Shown: piece by piece, positions 35,024-42,042 of the stretch
Layout of the letters: each line of letters starts with the position of its first letter
Position numbering within the stretch: position 1 is the first letter of the stretch
Source: Ferruginibacter sp.
GTDB taxonomy: Bacteria > Bacteroidota > Bacteroidia > Chitinophagales > Chitinophagaceae
Direction of reading: 5' to 3'
NCBI GenBank assembly: GCA_025963635.1
Contig: JAOQAK010000096.1
Coordinates: forward strand, 1 to 42,042
DNA: 42,042 bases
Notes under the pieces: model-generated
Told to the model about the DNA's origin: nothing
Databases searched by the model: none
The model's input: only the letters and a program-made list of their open reading frames with translations
Translations under genes and position numbers: made by a program

Positions 35024-35054
35024 AAATCCCATCAATGATCCGATGGGATTTTTG
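35024..35054 (+). terminator. Intrinsic terminator of the SPT-like gene
   Basis: 10-bp stem AAATCCCATC (35024-35033) and GATGGGATTT (35042-35051), loop of 8 bases, and following T's, 25 bases after the stop codon. Stem and T-tract fit a Rho-independent terminator for the upstream gene. Confidence 0.85.
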
Positions 35055-35126
35055 ATGTAATTATCATGCAATGACGCAAAGAAGCAAAGCCGCTAAGGAA
35101 GCATTTCCATTTTTTGAAGGGATGTT

Positions 35127-35300
35127 AAATTTTAGGTGCTTTGCCACGGGCTTTAGACGGTGGATAATGAAAAACGCAATAATTACGGCTTAGCCGAATC
35201 AGTGGAAGAAGTCTCCCAGTGATTTGGCTAAGCCGAAATTGAAATTGTTCATTAATTTCGCCAGCTAAAGCAGGAGGCAATTGATGATACCCGGTCCAGC
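35127..35300. repeat. REP-like element with nested palindromes
   Basis: CGGCTTAGCCGAATCA (35186-35201) is matched in inverted orientation by 35220-35235 (15 of 16 bases). Each arm is itself near-palindromic around AGCC/GGCT, so a cruciform with secondary stems is possible. Flanks contain GCCACGGGCTTTAGACGGTGG, another GC-rich imperfect palindrome (35142-35162). An open frame on the minus strand over it has no protein character. The structure resembles dispersed repeats of Bacteroidota intergenic regions; copy number elsewhere is unknown. Confidence 0.45.
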
Positions 35301-35371
35301 TATGGGATCTATATCGTTTTGTCGCGTTCTGATGAGCAGGAAGAATTAAATACACCTAAAAATATCCCCCC

Positions 35372-35391
35372 TAACTAACAAAAGTTAGTTA
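35372..35391. promoter_or_regulatory. Dyad TAACTAAC-AAAA-GTTAGTTA upstream of the carboxylesterase
   Basis: Perfect 8-bp arms with an AAAA spacer, 43 bases before the carboxylesterase start codon and abutting a near-consensus -7 box (TATCATTG, 35390-35397). A repressor bound here would cover the promoter. It lacks a T-tract, so it is an operator rather than a terminator. Confidence 0.5.
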
Positions 35392-35434
35392 TCATTGTCT
35401 ACCCAAAAAACACATCCATACTAATCATCTTACC

Positions 35435-37066
35435 ATGAAAAAACTTCAGCTCTTATTAGCCGCAATATTGATTTGTCAAGCGGGCTTTTCGCAAACAAAC
35501 TATAATCTCCCCATACAAGCCCGCATAGAAAATGGCACCATCGAGGGCAACTACGATACCAAAACCGGCCTGCAACAATTCTTCGGCATTCCGTTCGCAA
35601 AGCCACCCGTAGGAGCTTTAAGATGGAAAGCCCCCCAGCCTTTGGAAAAATGGAATGGTGTTTTACCAACAAAAAAGTTTGGTCCACGCCCGGTGCAGGC
35701 AATTGTGTTTGGTGATATGAATTCCAGGTCTGATGGCTTAAGCGAAGATTGTCTTTACCTGAATGTATGGTCACCGGCAAAGCGCAATACAAAGGGACTG
35801 CCGGTACTGGTATATTTTTATGGCGGCGGTTTTGTTGCAGGAGATGCATCGGAACCAAGATACGATGGTGCAAGCATGGCCAAAAAAGGAATGGTCGCCG
35901 TAACAGTCAATTACCGGCTAAATATTTTAGGATTTTTTGCACACCCGGAACTGAGTGCGGAAACGAACTATAAAGGTTCGGGCAATTATGGTTTGCTCGA
36001 CCAGGTGGCGGCATTGAAATGGGTTCGGGAGAATATTGCAGCATTTGGCGGTGATGCCGATAAAGTCACCATTGCAGGTGAATCTGCTGGTTCTATTTCA
36101 GTAAGCGCCCAAATGGCTTCACCCCTGGCGAAAGGACTTTTTGCAGGTGCAATTGGTGAAAGCGGGGCAGCAATTAATCCAACCCTGTCGCCGGTTCCGT
36201 TGGCAGAAGCAGAAAAAACCGGGCTTGATTTTGCAAATAAAGCCGGTGCAACAACCCTTGCCAAACTAAGGTCAATGAGTACCCTGGAAATATTTGAGTT
36301 ATATAAAGAATCGGGAAGATTTGGTTTCCCAACCGTAATTGATGGATATTTTTATCCAAAACCATTACCAACTATTTTTAAAACTGGCGAGCAGTCGATG
36401 GTTCCCTTATTACTTGGCTGGAACTCAGCGGAAATACCTGGAGCCGCTTTTATGCAGGGACAGCCCTATACGGAAGAGAACTATGTAAAAAAAGTAAAGG
36501 AAACTTACCCGAAAGACTTTGAAGAAGTATTAAAACTATATCCCCACGGGTCGGTGAAGGAAATTGAAAGCTCCGCTACAGCGTTGGCGGCGGACAGGTT
36601 TATTGCCTACAGCACATGGAAATGGTTTGATCTTCAGCGAAAGAATAGTAACCAGCCGGTTTACAGGTACTTATATTCCAAATTGCGCCCGCCGTTGGCA
36701 GACCATAATCTTGCCCCCGGATTGGCTGGCGGCACAGTAAAAAAAGACCAGAACACTATAAAAATGCCTGAGCCCATTGGCGCACCACACGCCTGCGAAA
36801 TTGAATATTGCATGGGCAATTTACCCCTTGTGAAGGAGTATGCGTGGACGGAGGAAGACTATAAGGTTTCCGCAATCATGCAGAATTATTTTGCCAACTT
36901 CATTAAAAGTGGTAATCCCAATGGTGCCGGCCTCCCCAACTGGCCTGCTGCCGCAAAGGACGATCTTCATCCGGATGTAATGATCATCGATACAGAATCA
37001 AAAGCCGTGAAGGCAAAAGACGACGCCCGTTACTTGTTTCTTGACAGAGCTTATGGAAATAACTAG
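35435..37066 (+). CDS. Secreted type-B carboxylesterase
   Basis: 543-aa alpha/beta-hydrolase of the carboxylesterase type B family. Signal peptide 1-19 (ends CQAGFSQ). GIPFAKPPVG (51-60), EDCLYLNVW (104-112), oxyanion hole YGGGF (129-133), nucleophile S217 in GESAGS, acidic member likely E333 in GWNSAEI, His H452 in GAPHACEI. All triad residues are in the expected order, so it should be active on carboxylic esters such as plant or lipid-derived ones; exact substrate unknown. Length is normal for the family. It is monocistronic with an operator-like dyad 43 bp upstream. After the stop, a 14-bp tandem repeat and a pyrimidine tract occur. Confidence 0.92.
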   Translation: MKKLQLLLAAILICQAGFSQTNYNLPIQARIENGTIEGNYDTKTGLQQFFGIPFAKPPVGALRWKAPQPLEKWNGVLPTKKFGPRPVQAIVFGDMNSRSDGLSEDCLYLNVWSPAKRNTKGLPVLVYFYGGGFVAGDASEPRYDGASMAKKGMVAVTVNYRLNILGFFAHPELSAETNYKGSGNYGLLDQVAALKWVRENIAAFGGDADKVTIAGESAGSISVSAQMASPLAKGLFAGAIGESGAAINPTLSPVPLAEAEKTGLDFANKAGATTLAKLRSMSTLEIFELYKESGRFGFPTVIDGYFYPKPLPTIFKTGEQSMVPLLLGWNSAEIPGAAFMQGQPYTEENYVKKVKETYPKDFEEVLKLYPHGSVKEIESSATALAADRFIAYSTWKWFDLQRKNSNQPVYRYLYSKLRPPLADHNLAPGLAGGTVKKDQNTIKMPEPIGAPHACEIEYCMGNLPLVKEYAWTEEDYKVSAIMQNYFANFIKSGNPNGAGLPNWPAAAKDDLHPDVMIIDTESKAVKAKDDARYLFLDRAYGNN

Positions 37067-37071
37067 CTGAT

Positions 37072-37325
37072 TGATGGTTGAAGGTTGATGGTTGAAGGTG
37101 CAGTCCGCGCTAACCAGCCGGCGGCTTTGGCCCCATCGGTGGTTAAATCATGCGCCCTGGATTGGTTAGTAAATGGCAATGATGGCGAATTGCTATTTCA
37201 ATCTGCTGATTAAATACTGCCACCGCGTTTTGTTTCTCACCACCCTAAACCTTTACCTTATACCTTACCTTATACCCTTTACCTTAAATCTTCCACCTTC
37301 TGCCTTATACGCCTTCCACCTTCTC
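37072..37325. repeat. 14-bp tandem repeat and CCTTATACC-type pyrimidine-rich tract
   Basis: TTGATGGTTGAAGG is repeated twice head to tail just after the carboxylesterase stop. Further on, 37240-37325 is a purine-poor run of variants of CCTTATACCTTA and CCACCTTCT on the plus strand that reaches the ELWxxDGT gene stop at 37326. These degenerate repeats have no coding character and look like slippage-prone spacer DNA. Confidence 0.55.
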
Positions 37326-38885
37326 TCACAAAATACCCAGCGATCCAAGGATCACCAAACTCTTTCCCGCAGCTACGGTGAGAGAAGACCCCGCCTGTAA
37401 ATGCTGGGTGATATCCAATATGCAGTTTCCATTGATAACAATATTGTACCCTGGCGGAAGGCTCGCCGGCGGTACCAAACCACCGCTCCAGTTAGCGGGA
37501 TTGCTCCAGTTACCGTTGCCTGTAAATGAAAAAGACGTGACTGCGGCTGTGCCGGCGGTGAGTTTGCACGGCTCATATCCTGAAGTGATGAGGTAGCAAC
37601 TACCCGAAAAATACAGGGATGCATTGTATTCGGTAAACCGGGTATCAGCGCCGTAAGCAGACACCGGGTTATTGGTATTTTGAACTTTTAAGGCGCCGGT
37701 TCCGGGCGCAGTACCATCACTCTCCCATAAAACGTTGTCAAAACTATTACTGAAATACAATGTATTGTTCCAGTTGGCCGCAATTTTTGAATAGGGTAAA
37801 ATGGCTTTCACCAATACGGTACCCGCGGCGGAGCCGTCAGATTTCCACAATTCATTGGTGGCCGAGCAAACCATATAGAGTAAGCCTTTGTACACCATCA
37901 TGTCGAACGGCTGACTGCCGGTAGTGCCGGGCAGGATATCCTTTACCAAATGGGTTCCCGGGTCGGTGCCGTCTGTTACCCATAACTCTACGCCGTTTAT
38001 ATCATCTTTCCCTGGAAAATAGATCTTGCTATTATACACTACCAGGCTGCTTGGAGCGCCACTGCCCAATACTCCCCCACCATCCGGACCAATGTTTTTT
38101 ACAATATGCGTACCACCGGCACTGCCATCGCTCACCCACAATTCGCTGCCATTGGTATAATCAAAAGCGCTGAAATAAACTTTATTATTCAGCACCACAT
38201 AATTACAACCGGTAGTGCCGGGTATAACATCAGGTTGTAGCAATACCGTTGATACACCATTCGTTTTCCATAAACCATAGCCCGAACCCGTACCATTATC
38301 TCCCCTGAAATAAATATCGTTGTTCAGTATCGCAAATGATGTTAAACCGTTAAACAGATCGATGTAACCATTTTTGAGTACCACCGTTCCTGCAGCGGTT
38401 CCGTCAGACACAAACAGCCTTCGTTGCCCGTTTACATCGTCTGCGATAAAAAACAGTTTATTATTAGCCACCGTAAAGCCATAAGGAAAGGATCCGGTAG
38501 TGCCTGCATAAAGATCTTTGAACAAAACAGTTCCTGCAATCGTTCCATCACTCACCCACAACTCCTGCCCGTTGATATTATCGTTAAAAGAAAAAAACAC
38601 CTTATTATTGAATGCAACCAGGTTAGCAATGCTGCTCAGTACACCGCCTGCCGGTCCGAGCATTTGTGTATTAACGGTACTTCCATCTGTAACCCACAAC
38701 TTATTAAAATTTGTGGGATCAAAAGCGATGAAAAACAATTTATTATTGGCTACAGTAAAGTTGTAAGGAGAAGAATTGCCATTTGGCGAGGGATTGATTT
38801 CTTTAACCCTTTCGATGTCCTGCGACCGGGATTTCATTATAAAACCATTTATTGCAAAACAGGTAATTATCAAATACTTGTTCAT
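37326..38885 (-). CDS. ELWxxDGT repeat protein, probably surface-exposed
   Basis: 519-aa exported protein composed mainly of ELWxxDGT-type repeats, about 45-50 residues apart: LWVTDGS (63), LWVSDGT (109), LFVSDGT (157), LWKTNG (205), LWVSDGS (249), LWVTDGT (301), LWKSDGS (346), LWESDGT (386). Between them are xNNKLFFxA strands, giving a beta-propeller-like array. Signal sequence is weak (MNKYLIITCFAINGFI). The C-terminal 70 residues hold a NWSNPANWSGGLVP segment also seen in the giant T9SS protein at 11185-15345, and end with GKSLVILGSLGIL, without a recognisable T9SS sorting domain. Function unknown; the repeat type is frequent in Bacteroidota surface proteins. Confidence 0.88.
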   Translation of the reverse strand: MNKYLIITCFAINGFIMKSRSQDIERVKEINPSPNGNSSPYNFTVANNKLFFIAFDPTNFNKLWVTDGSTVNTQMLGPAGGVLSSIANLVAFNNKVFFSFNDNINGQELWVSDGTIAGTVLFKDLYAGTTGSFPYGFTVANNKLFFIADDVNGQRRLFVSDGTAAGTVVLKNGYIDLFNGLTSFAILNNDIYFRGDNGTGSGYGLWKTNGVSTVLLQPDVIPGTTGCNYVVLNNKVYFSAFDYTNGSELWVSDGSAGGTHIVKNIGPDGGGVLGSGAPSSLVVYNSKIYFPGKDDINGVELWVTDGTDPGTHLVKDILPGTTGSQPFDMMVYKGLLYMVCSATNELWKSDGSAAGTVLVKAILPYSKIAANWNNTLYFSNSFDNVLWESDGTAPGTGALKVQNTNNPVSAYGADTRFTEYNASLYFSGSCYLITSGYEPCKLTAGTAAVTSFSFTGNGNWSNPANWSGGLVPPASLPPGYNIVINGNCILDITQHLQAGSSLTVAAGKSLVILGSLGIL

Positions 38886-39097
38886 ATCGGTATTTTTATT
38901 TAAGTTTTAGAACCGGGCAGTTTCAATTACAGGCGCTGAGCGTATCGCCGCCCAGGTTAGTCGTTAAAATCAAAATAACCAAAACACCCGTATAAAAAAG
39001 CAATTGTGTAATTTTGAAACACTTTTCTTCCGTTTGTGGAGTGAAGTTCCGATGATAAGTTTCTCAAAAGAATCACGACCGCTGACTACATTCTAAC

Positions 39098-39105
39098 TAC
39101 CTTTG
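39098..39105 (+). promoter_or_regulatory. TACCTTTG -7 box upstream of the CheB-PAS gene
   Basis: TACCTTTG on the plus strand fits the Bacteroidota TAnnTTTG consensus and precedes the ATG at 39165 by 59 bases. No TTG was found at the right distance upstream, so this is a tentative call. The 279-bp gap holds the divergent promoters and nothing else obvious. Confidence 0.35.
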
Positions 39106-39164
39106 GTATACTCCCCTGCTTTAAGGTTTATATATTTAAAATCCACTCACCATGAACGGCTAAT

Positions 39165-42042
39165 ATGTTACAACCAAAAAATGATTCCCCCGTAAAGCTT
39201 TCTGACAATCTCTTTCCCGTGGTGGGGGTGGGTGCTTCCGCGGGCGGAATGGAAGCCTTCAAGCTTTTACTGAAAGCCATACCTGAAGAAAGTGGCGTAG
39301 CCTACATACTGGTGCAGCATCTTGATCCCTTTCATGAAAGTATATTGCCCGGCATCTTACAAAAAATTACTAAAATTCCTGTTTCCGAAATCACTGATAA
39401 TGTTACCGTGTTGCCCAACCATATCTACATTATCCCCTCCAATAAAATATTAAAAGCAACTGACGGCGTGTTAAAACTTCATTTGCGGCCACCAAGACCT
39501 GAAAAAAACATGCCGATCGATGTATTTTTCAGGTCACTTGCAGAGGTTCACCAGGACCACGCGATCGGTGTGGTATTATCCGGAAATGGCACCGATGGTA
39601 CGATGGGTTTAAAAGCAATAAAAGATCGTGACGGCATCACATTTGCCCAGCCACCTGGCTCAGCAAATTTCGACGCGATGCCCCTCAGCGCAATTCAGTC
39701 GGGTATGGTTGATTTCATCCTGAGTCCCGAACTCATCCCTGCAAAACTGCAGGAATTAGGCTGCAACACAAGATCCCCGCTAAACGTGGCAGACACAGCC
39801 AATAAGATAGTGACGAACTCACCTGTTCCTGCTAAGAAAATCCCAAAAGACGTGATGATGAAAAAGGAGGATTTTCAAAAAATTGCTGACGATATATTAT
39901 TATCAGATTATACCCCGGTAGGTGTAGTGGTAAACGATCATTTCGATATTGTACAGTTTCGTGGATCAACCGGGCTATTTCTGGAACAGCCAACGGGCAG
40001 GCCAACCATTAAGGTGTTAGAAATGGTTCGTGAGGGGCTTGCTTTTGAATTGCGCAATCTACTGCACCAGGCCAGTAAATCAAGGGAGCCGGTTAGCAAA
40101 GGAGGGATAGCGGTAGAAAATGGCAGTCTGAATGTAACTATTGAAGTGATCCCCTTGTTAGATACTATTGATATTCACTTTCTCATACTGTTCATTAACG
40201 TCCGTGACGGTAAAAAGAAACACCCGCTAATCAGTAAGATAACCGTGGGGGAAAGCAGAAGCCTGGAGTCAATCCGAATACAACAACTGCAAAACGAACT
40301 TGTGCAATTGCGGAAGGATATGTGCCGCGTTACGGAAGAACAGGCAGCAGCCTATGAAGAATTGCAAAGTGCAAATGAAGAACTGCTTTCGGGCAGCGAA
40401 GAATTACAAAGCGTCAATGAAGAACTCGAAACCTCCAAAGAAGAGATAGAGAGCACCGTGGCCGAACTGGTAATTCTCAACGGTGAACTTAGTGAACGCA
40501 ACCATCAGTACAATAGTGAAACCCAATATTCAGAGGCAATCGTGGAAACGATGCGGCATCCGTTGCTGGTACTTACAAAGGAGTTAAGAATAAAGAGCGC
40601 CAATCATTCATTTTATAAATTTTTTAACGTTAATACCATTGAAACTGAGGGACAATTATTATATGAATTAGGCAATCAGCAATGGAATATCCCTACCCTT
40701 CGCAGCAAGTTAAAGGATATACTAAACGAGAAAAGTTTTGAAGACTTCGAGGTCTCCCTAAACTTTCCGGGCATTGGTAAAAAAACAATGCTGTTGAATG
40801 CCCGCCAGATGTTTAGAGCCAACTCAAGCGAACAACTGATCCTGCTGGCCATTGAAGACATCACGGTGCAAAAAGCATTGGACGTAAAAGAGCAGGAGTT
40901 CTCCGAAATCTTGTCGAATGAGCGTCGTGTGCTGCACGATTTTTTCATGCAAACCCCTGCCTTCCTCTGTATTTTAAGAGGTCCGGAACATATTTTTGAA
41001 CTCGCCAACCCGTTATATATGGAGTTGATGGGTAACCGTCCCCTGCTTGGTAAACCCATTATGGAAGCCCTTCCCGAATTAAAGGGCCAGCAATTTGCGC
41101 TGCTGCTGGATAAAGTATATCAAACCGGGGAATCTTTTATCGGAAAAGAAATGCCTATCAGTATCGACCGGGGCAAAGGAAAAATTGAATCCGTTTACCT
41201 GAATTTCAATTACAAAGCGCTTTCCGGAAAAAAAGGCGAAACAGAAGGCATCTTAATCTTTGCATATGATGTATCAGAACAAATAATGGCCCGCCGCAAA
41301 GTGGAAGCAAGCGCCGCCTTTTTACAAACCATGTATATGAACGCACCGGCATTCATTTGCACTGTGCGTGGTCCGCAATATATTTACGACCTCGTGAACC
41401 CATCTTACCAGGCATTGTTCAGCAACCGTAATTTGTTGGGTAAGCCCATGCTTGAAGCGCTGCCGGAATTACCTGCGCAGGACTATAAAAAGATATTGGA
41501 TAAAGTGTATTTAACCGGAGAAACCTTTCTTGGTAAAGAATTCCCGATCCTGCTGTCGCGCCATGAGGGCGCAGTTCCGGAGCTGAGGCATTTCAATTTC
41601 ACAAACCAGCCGATATATGATGAAGATGAGCGCATCAATGGCATATTTACGTTTGGCTACGAAGTAACTGATGAGATTGTAGGAAGAAAAATACTTGCAG
41701 AAATTACCGCGGAACGCATGGCCATGCTGGAAGCTATTCCGCAGTGTGCGTGGACTGCAGCAGTGAATGGAGACATCACTTACGTAAATAAATTCTTTTA
41801 TGATTATACCGGATTGGTAGAGTCCGAGACGCTGATCTGGGGCTGGACAAAAGTAGTAGCGACCAACCAGGTTGAGCAGATGTACAAAAGATACAAAACG
41901 CTCATTTATGCCGGGAAAGATTTTGAGCTTGAATTTTTATTGAAACGAAACCGTGATGATGCTTATCGCTGGCACTTATTAAGGGCGTTGGCGATTCGTG
42001 ACCAGTTCGGAACAATTATTTCCTGGGTAGGTACCAGCACGG
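39165..42042 (+). CDS. CheB-PAS hybrid signalling protein lacking a CheR module, 3' end cut by window
   Basis: 959 codons are visible, frame open at the window end. Residues 1-195 are a CheB methylesterase domain: catalytic S25 in GASAGGMEAF, H52 in VQHLDP, D144 in GNGTDGTMG. In the usual CheB/CheR fusions a CheR methyltransferase follows; here a short linker (about 196-235) leads directly to the post-CheR PAS-type domain (LLSDYTPVGVVVNDHFDIVQ through NLLHQASKSREP). Then comes a coiled coil with the family signature YEELQSANEELLSGSEELQS near 404-423. At least four PAS folds follow (near 460, 590, 720, 850), two of them near-duplicates sharing LLGKP-ME/LE-ALPEL. A histidine kinase is expected beyond the window. 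Domain loss, not frameshift, since the frame is clean. Role: sensing, with uncertain methylesterase function. Confidence 0.88.
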   Translation, partial: MLQPKNDSPVKLSDNLFPVVGVGASAGGMEAFKLLLKAIPEESGVAYILVQHLDPFHESILPGILQKITKIPVSEITDNVTVLPNHIYIIPSNKILKATDGVLKLHLRPPRPEKNMPIDVFFRSLAEVHQDHAIGVVLSGNGTDGTMGLKAIKDRDGITFAQPPGSANFDAMPLSAIQSGMVDFILSPELIPAKLQELGCNTRSPLNVADTANKIVTNSPVPAKKIPKDVMMKKEDFQKIADDILLSDYTPVGVVVNDHFDIVQFRGSTGLFLEQPTGRPTIKVLEMVREGLAFELRNLLHQASKSREPVSKGGIAVENGSLNVTIEVIPLLDTIDIHFLILFINVRDGKKKHPLISKITVGESRSLESIRIQQLQNELVQLRKDMCRVTEEQAAAYEELQSANEELLSGSEELQSVNEELETSKEEIESTVAELVILNGELSERNHQYNSETQYSEAIVETMRHPLLVLTKELRIKSANHSFYKFFNVNTIETEGQLLYELGNQQWNIPTLRSKLKDILNEKSFEDFEVSLNFPGIGKKTMLLNARQMFRANSSEQLILLAIEDITVQKALDVKEQEFSEILSNERRVLHDFFMQTPAFLCILRGPEHIFELANPLYMELMGNRPLLGKPIMEALPELKGQQFALLLDKVYQTGESFIGKEMPISIDRGKGKIESVYLNFNYKALSGKKGETEGILIFAYDVSEQIMARRKVEASAAFLQTMYMNAPAFICTVRGPQYIYDLVNPSYQALFSNRNLLGKPMLEALPELPAQDYKKILDKVYLTGETFLGKEFPILLSRHEGAVPELRHFNFTNQPIYDEDERINGIFTFGYEVTDEIVGRKILAEITAERMAMLEAIPQCAWTAAVNGDITYVNKFFYDYTGLVESETLIWGWTKVVATNQVEQMYKRYKTLIYAGKDFELEFLLKRNRDDAYRWHLLRALAIRDQFGTIISWVGTST

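Noticed and set aside
35125..35355. 76-aa minus-strand frame over the REP-like element
   Set aside because: Follows the repeat sequence and has no domain or conserved start.
37108..37216. Plus-strand frame ending NGNDGELLFQSAD after the carboxylesterase
   Set aside because: Short, Ala/Leu-rich, no start or family; chance frame most likely.

Overview
This 42 kb window looks like the chromosome of a Bacteroidota bacterium, most likely close to Chitinophagaceae. The evidence is a C-terminal type 9 secretion (T9SS) sorting domain, a TonB-dependent receptor with an N-terminal carboxypeptidase-regulatory-like domain, a PafA-type alkaline phosphatase, an ELWxxDGT repeat protein, a serine-palmitoyltransferase-like enzyme, GH28/GH95 enzymes, and promoters of the TTTG-N19-TAnnTTTG type. 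No rRNA, tRNA, CRISPR array, insertion sequence or phage gene was seen. The content is ordinary chromosomal and accessory genes with several decayed genes between them.

Layout. (1) 1-7005, minus strand: three secreted carbohydrate enzymes (GH95, cut by the window start; GH28; and a 932-aa protein with a GH20/GH67-like N-terminal fold). They look like part of a pectin or plant side-chain utilisation locus. No SusC/SusD pair lies inside the window. (2) 7277-10894, minus strand: a tightly packed set made of a secreted protein of unknown function (391 aa), a membrane protein (203 aa), a tiny tail-anchored protein, an erythromycin-esterase-family protein and a proline/acid-rich miniprotein. (3) 11185-15345: a giant T9SS cargo protein with four tandem Ig-like repeats. 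(4) 16182-19924, plus strand: a KdpD-C-terminal-like sensor kinase, a KdpE-like regulator and a Kup potassium transporter in one apparent operon, preceded by an 11-bp tandem repeat that looks like a KdpE-type site. (5) 19962-22655: a golvesin-type gene remnant, a BON-domain stress protein, a strong bidirectional terminator, a wrecked DUF2231-Rieske gene and a di-haem-motif cytochrome c. (6) 23135-27796: a TonB-dependent receptor whose promoter carries a dyad operator, facing a DUF4395 plus cysteine-desulfurase-like pair. (7) 28259-31735: a dead Tat-exported aldo/keto reductase, its intact cytoplasmic paralogue and a divergent AraC regulator. (8) 31805-38885: PafA phosphatase, an AONS/SPT-family acyltransferase, a type-B carboxylesterase and an ELWxxDGT protein, with REP-like repeats between them. 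(9) 39165-end: a CheB-PAS hybrid signalling protein that lacks the CheR module usual in this family and runs off the window.

The most interesting observations are the K+-type two-component/Kup operon with its repeat and missing canonical start codon, the CheR-less CheB/PAS hybrid, the compact erythromycin-esterase cassette with unknown secreted and membrane partners, and three genes at different stages of decay whose frames can be reconstructed by eye.
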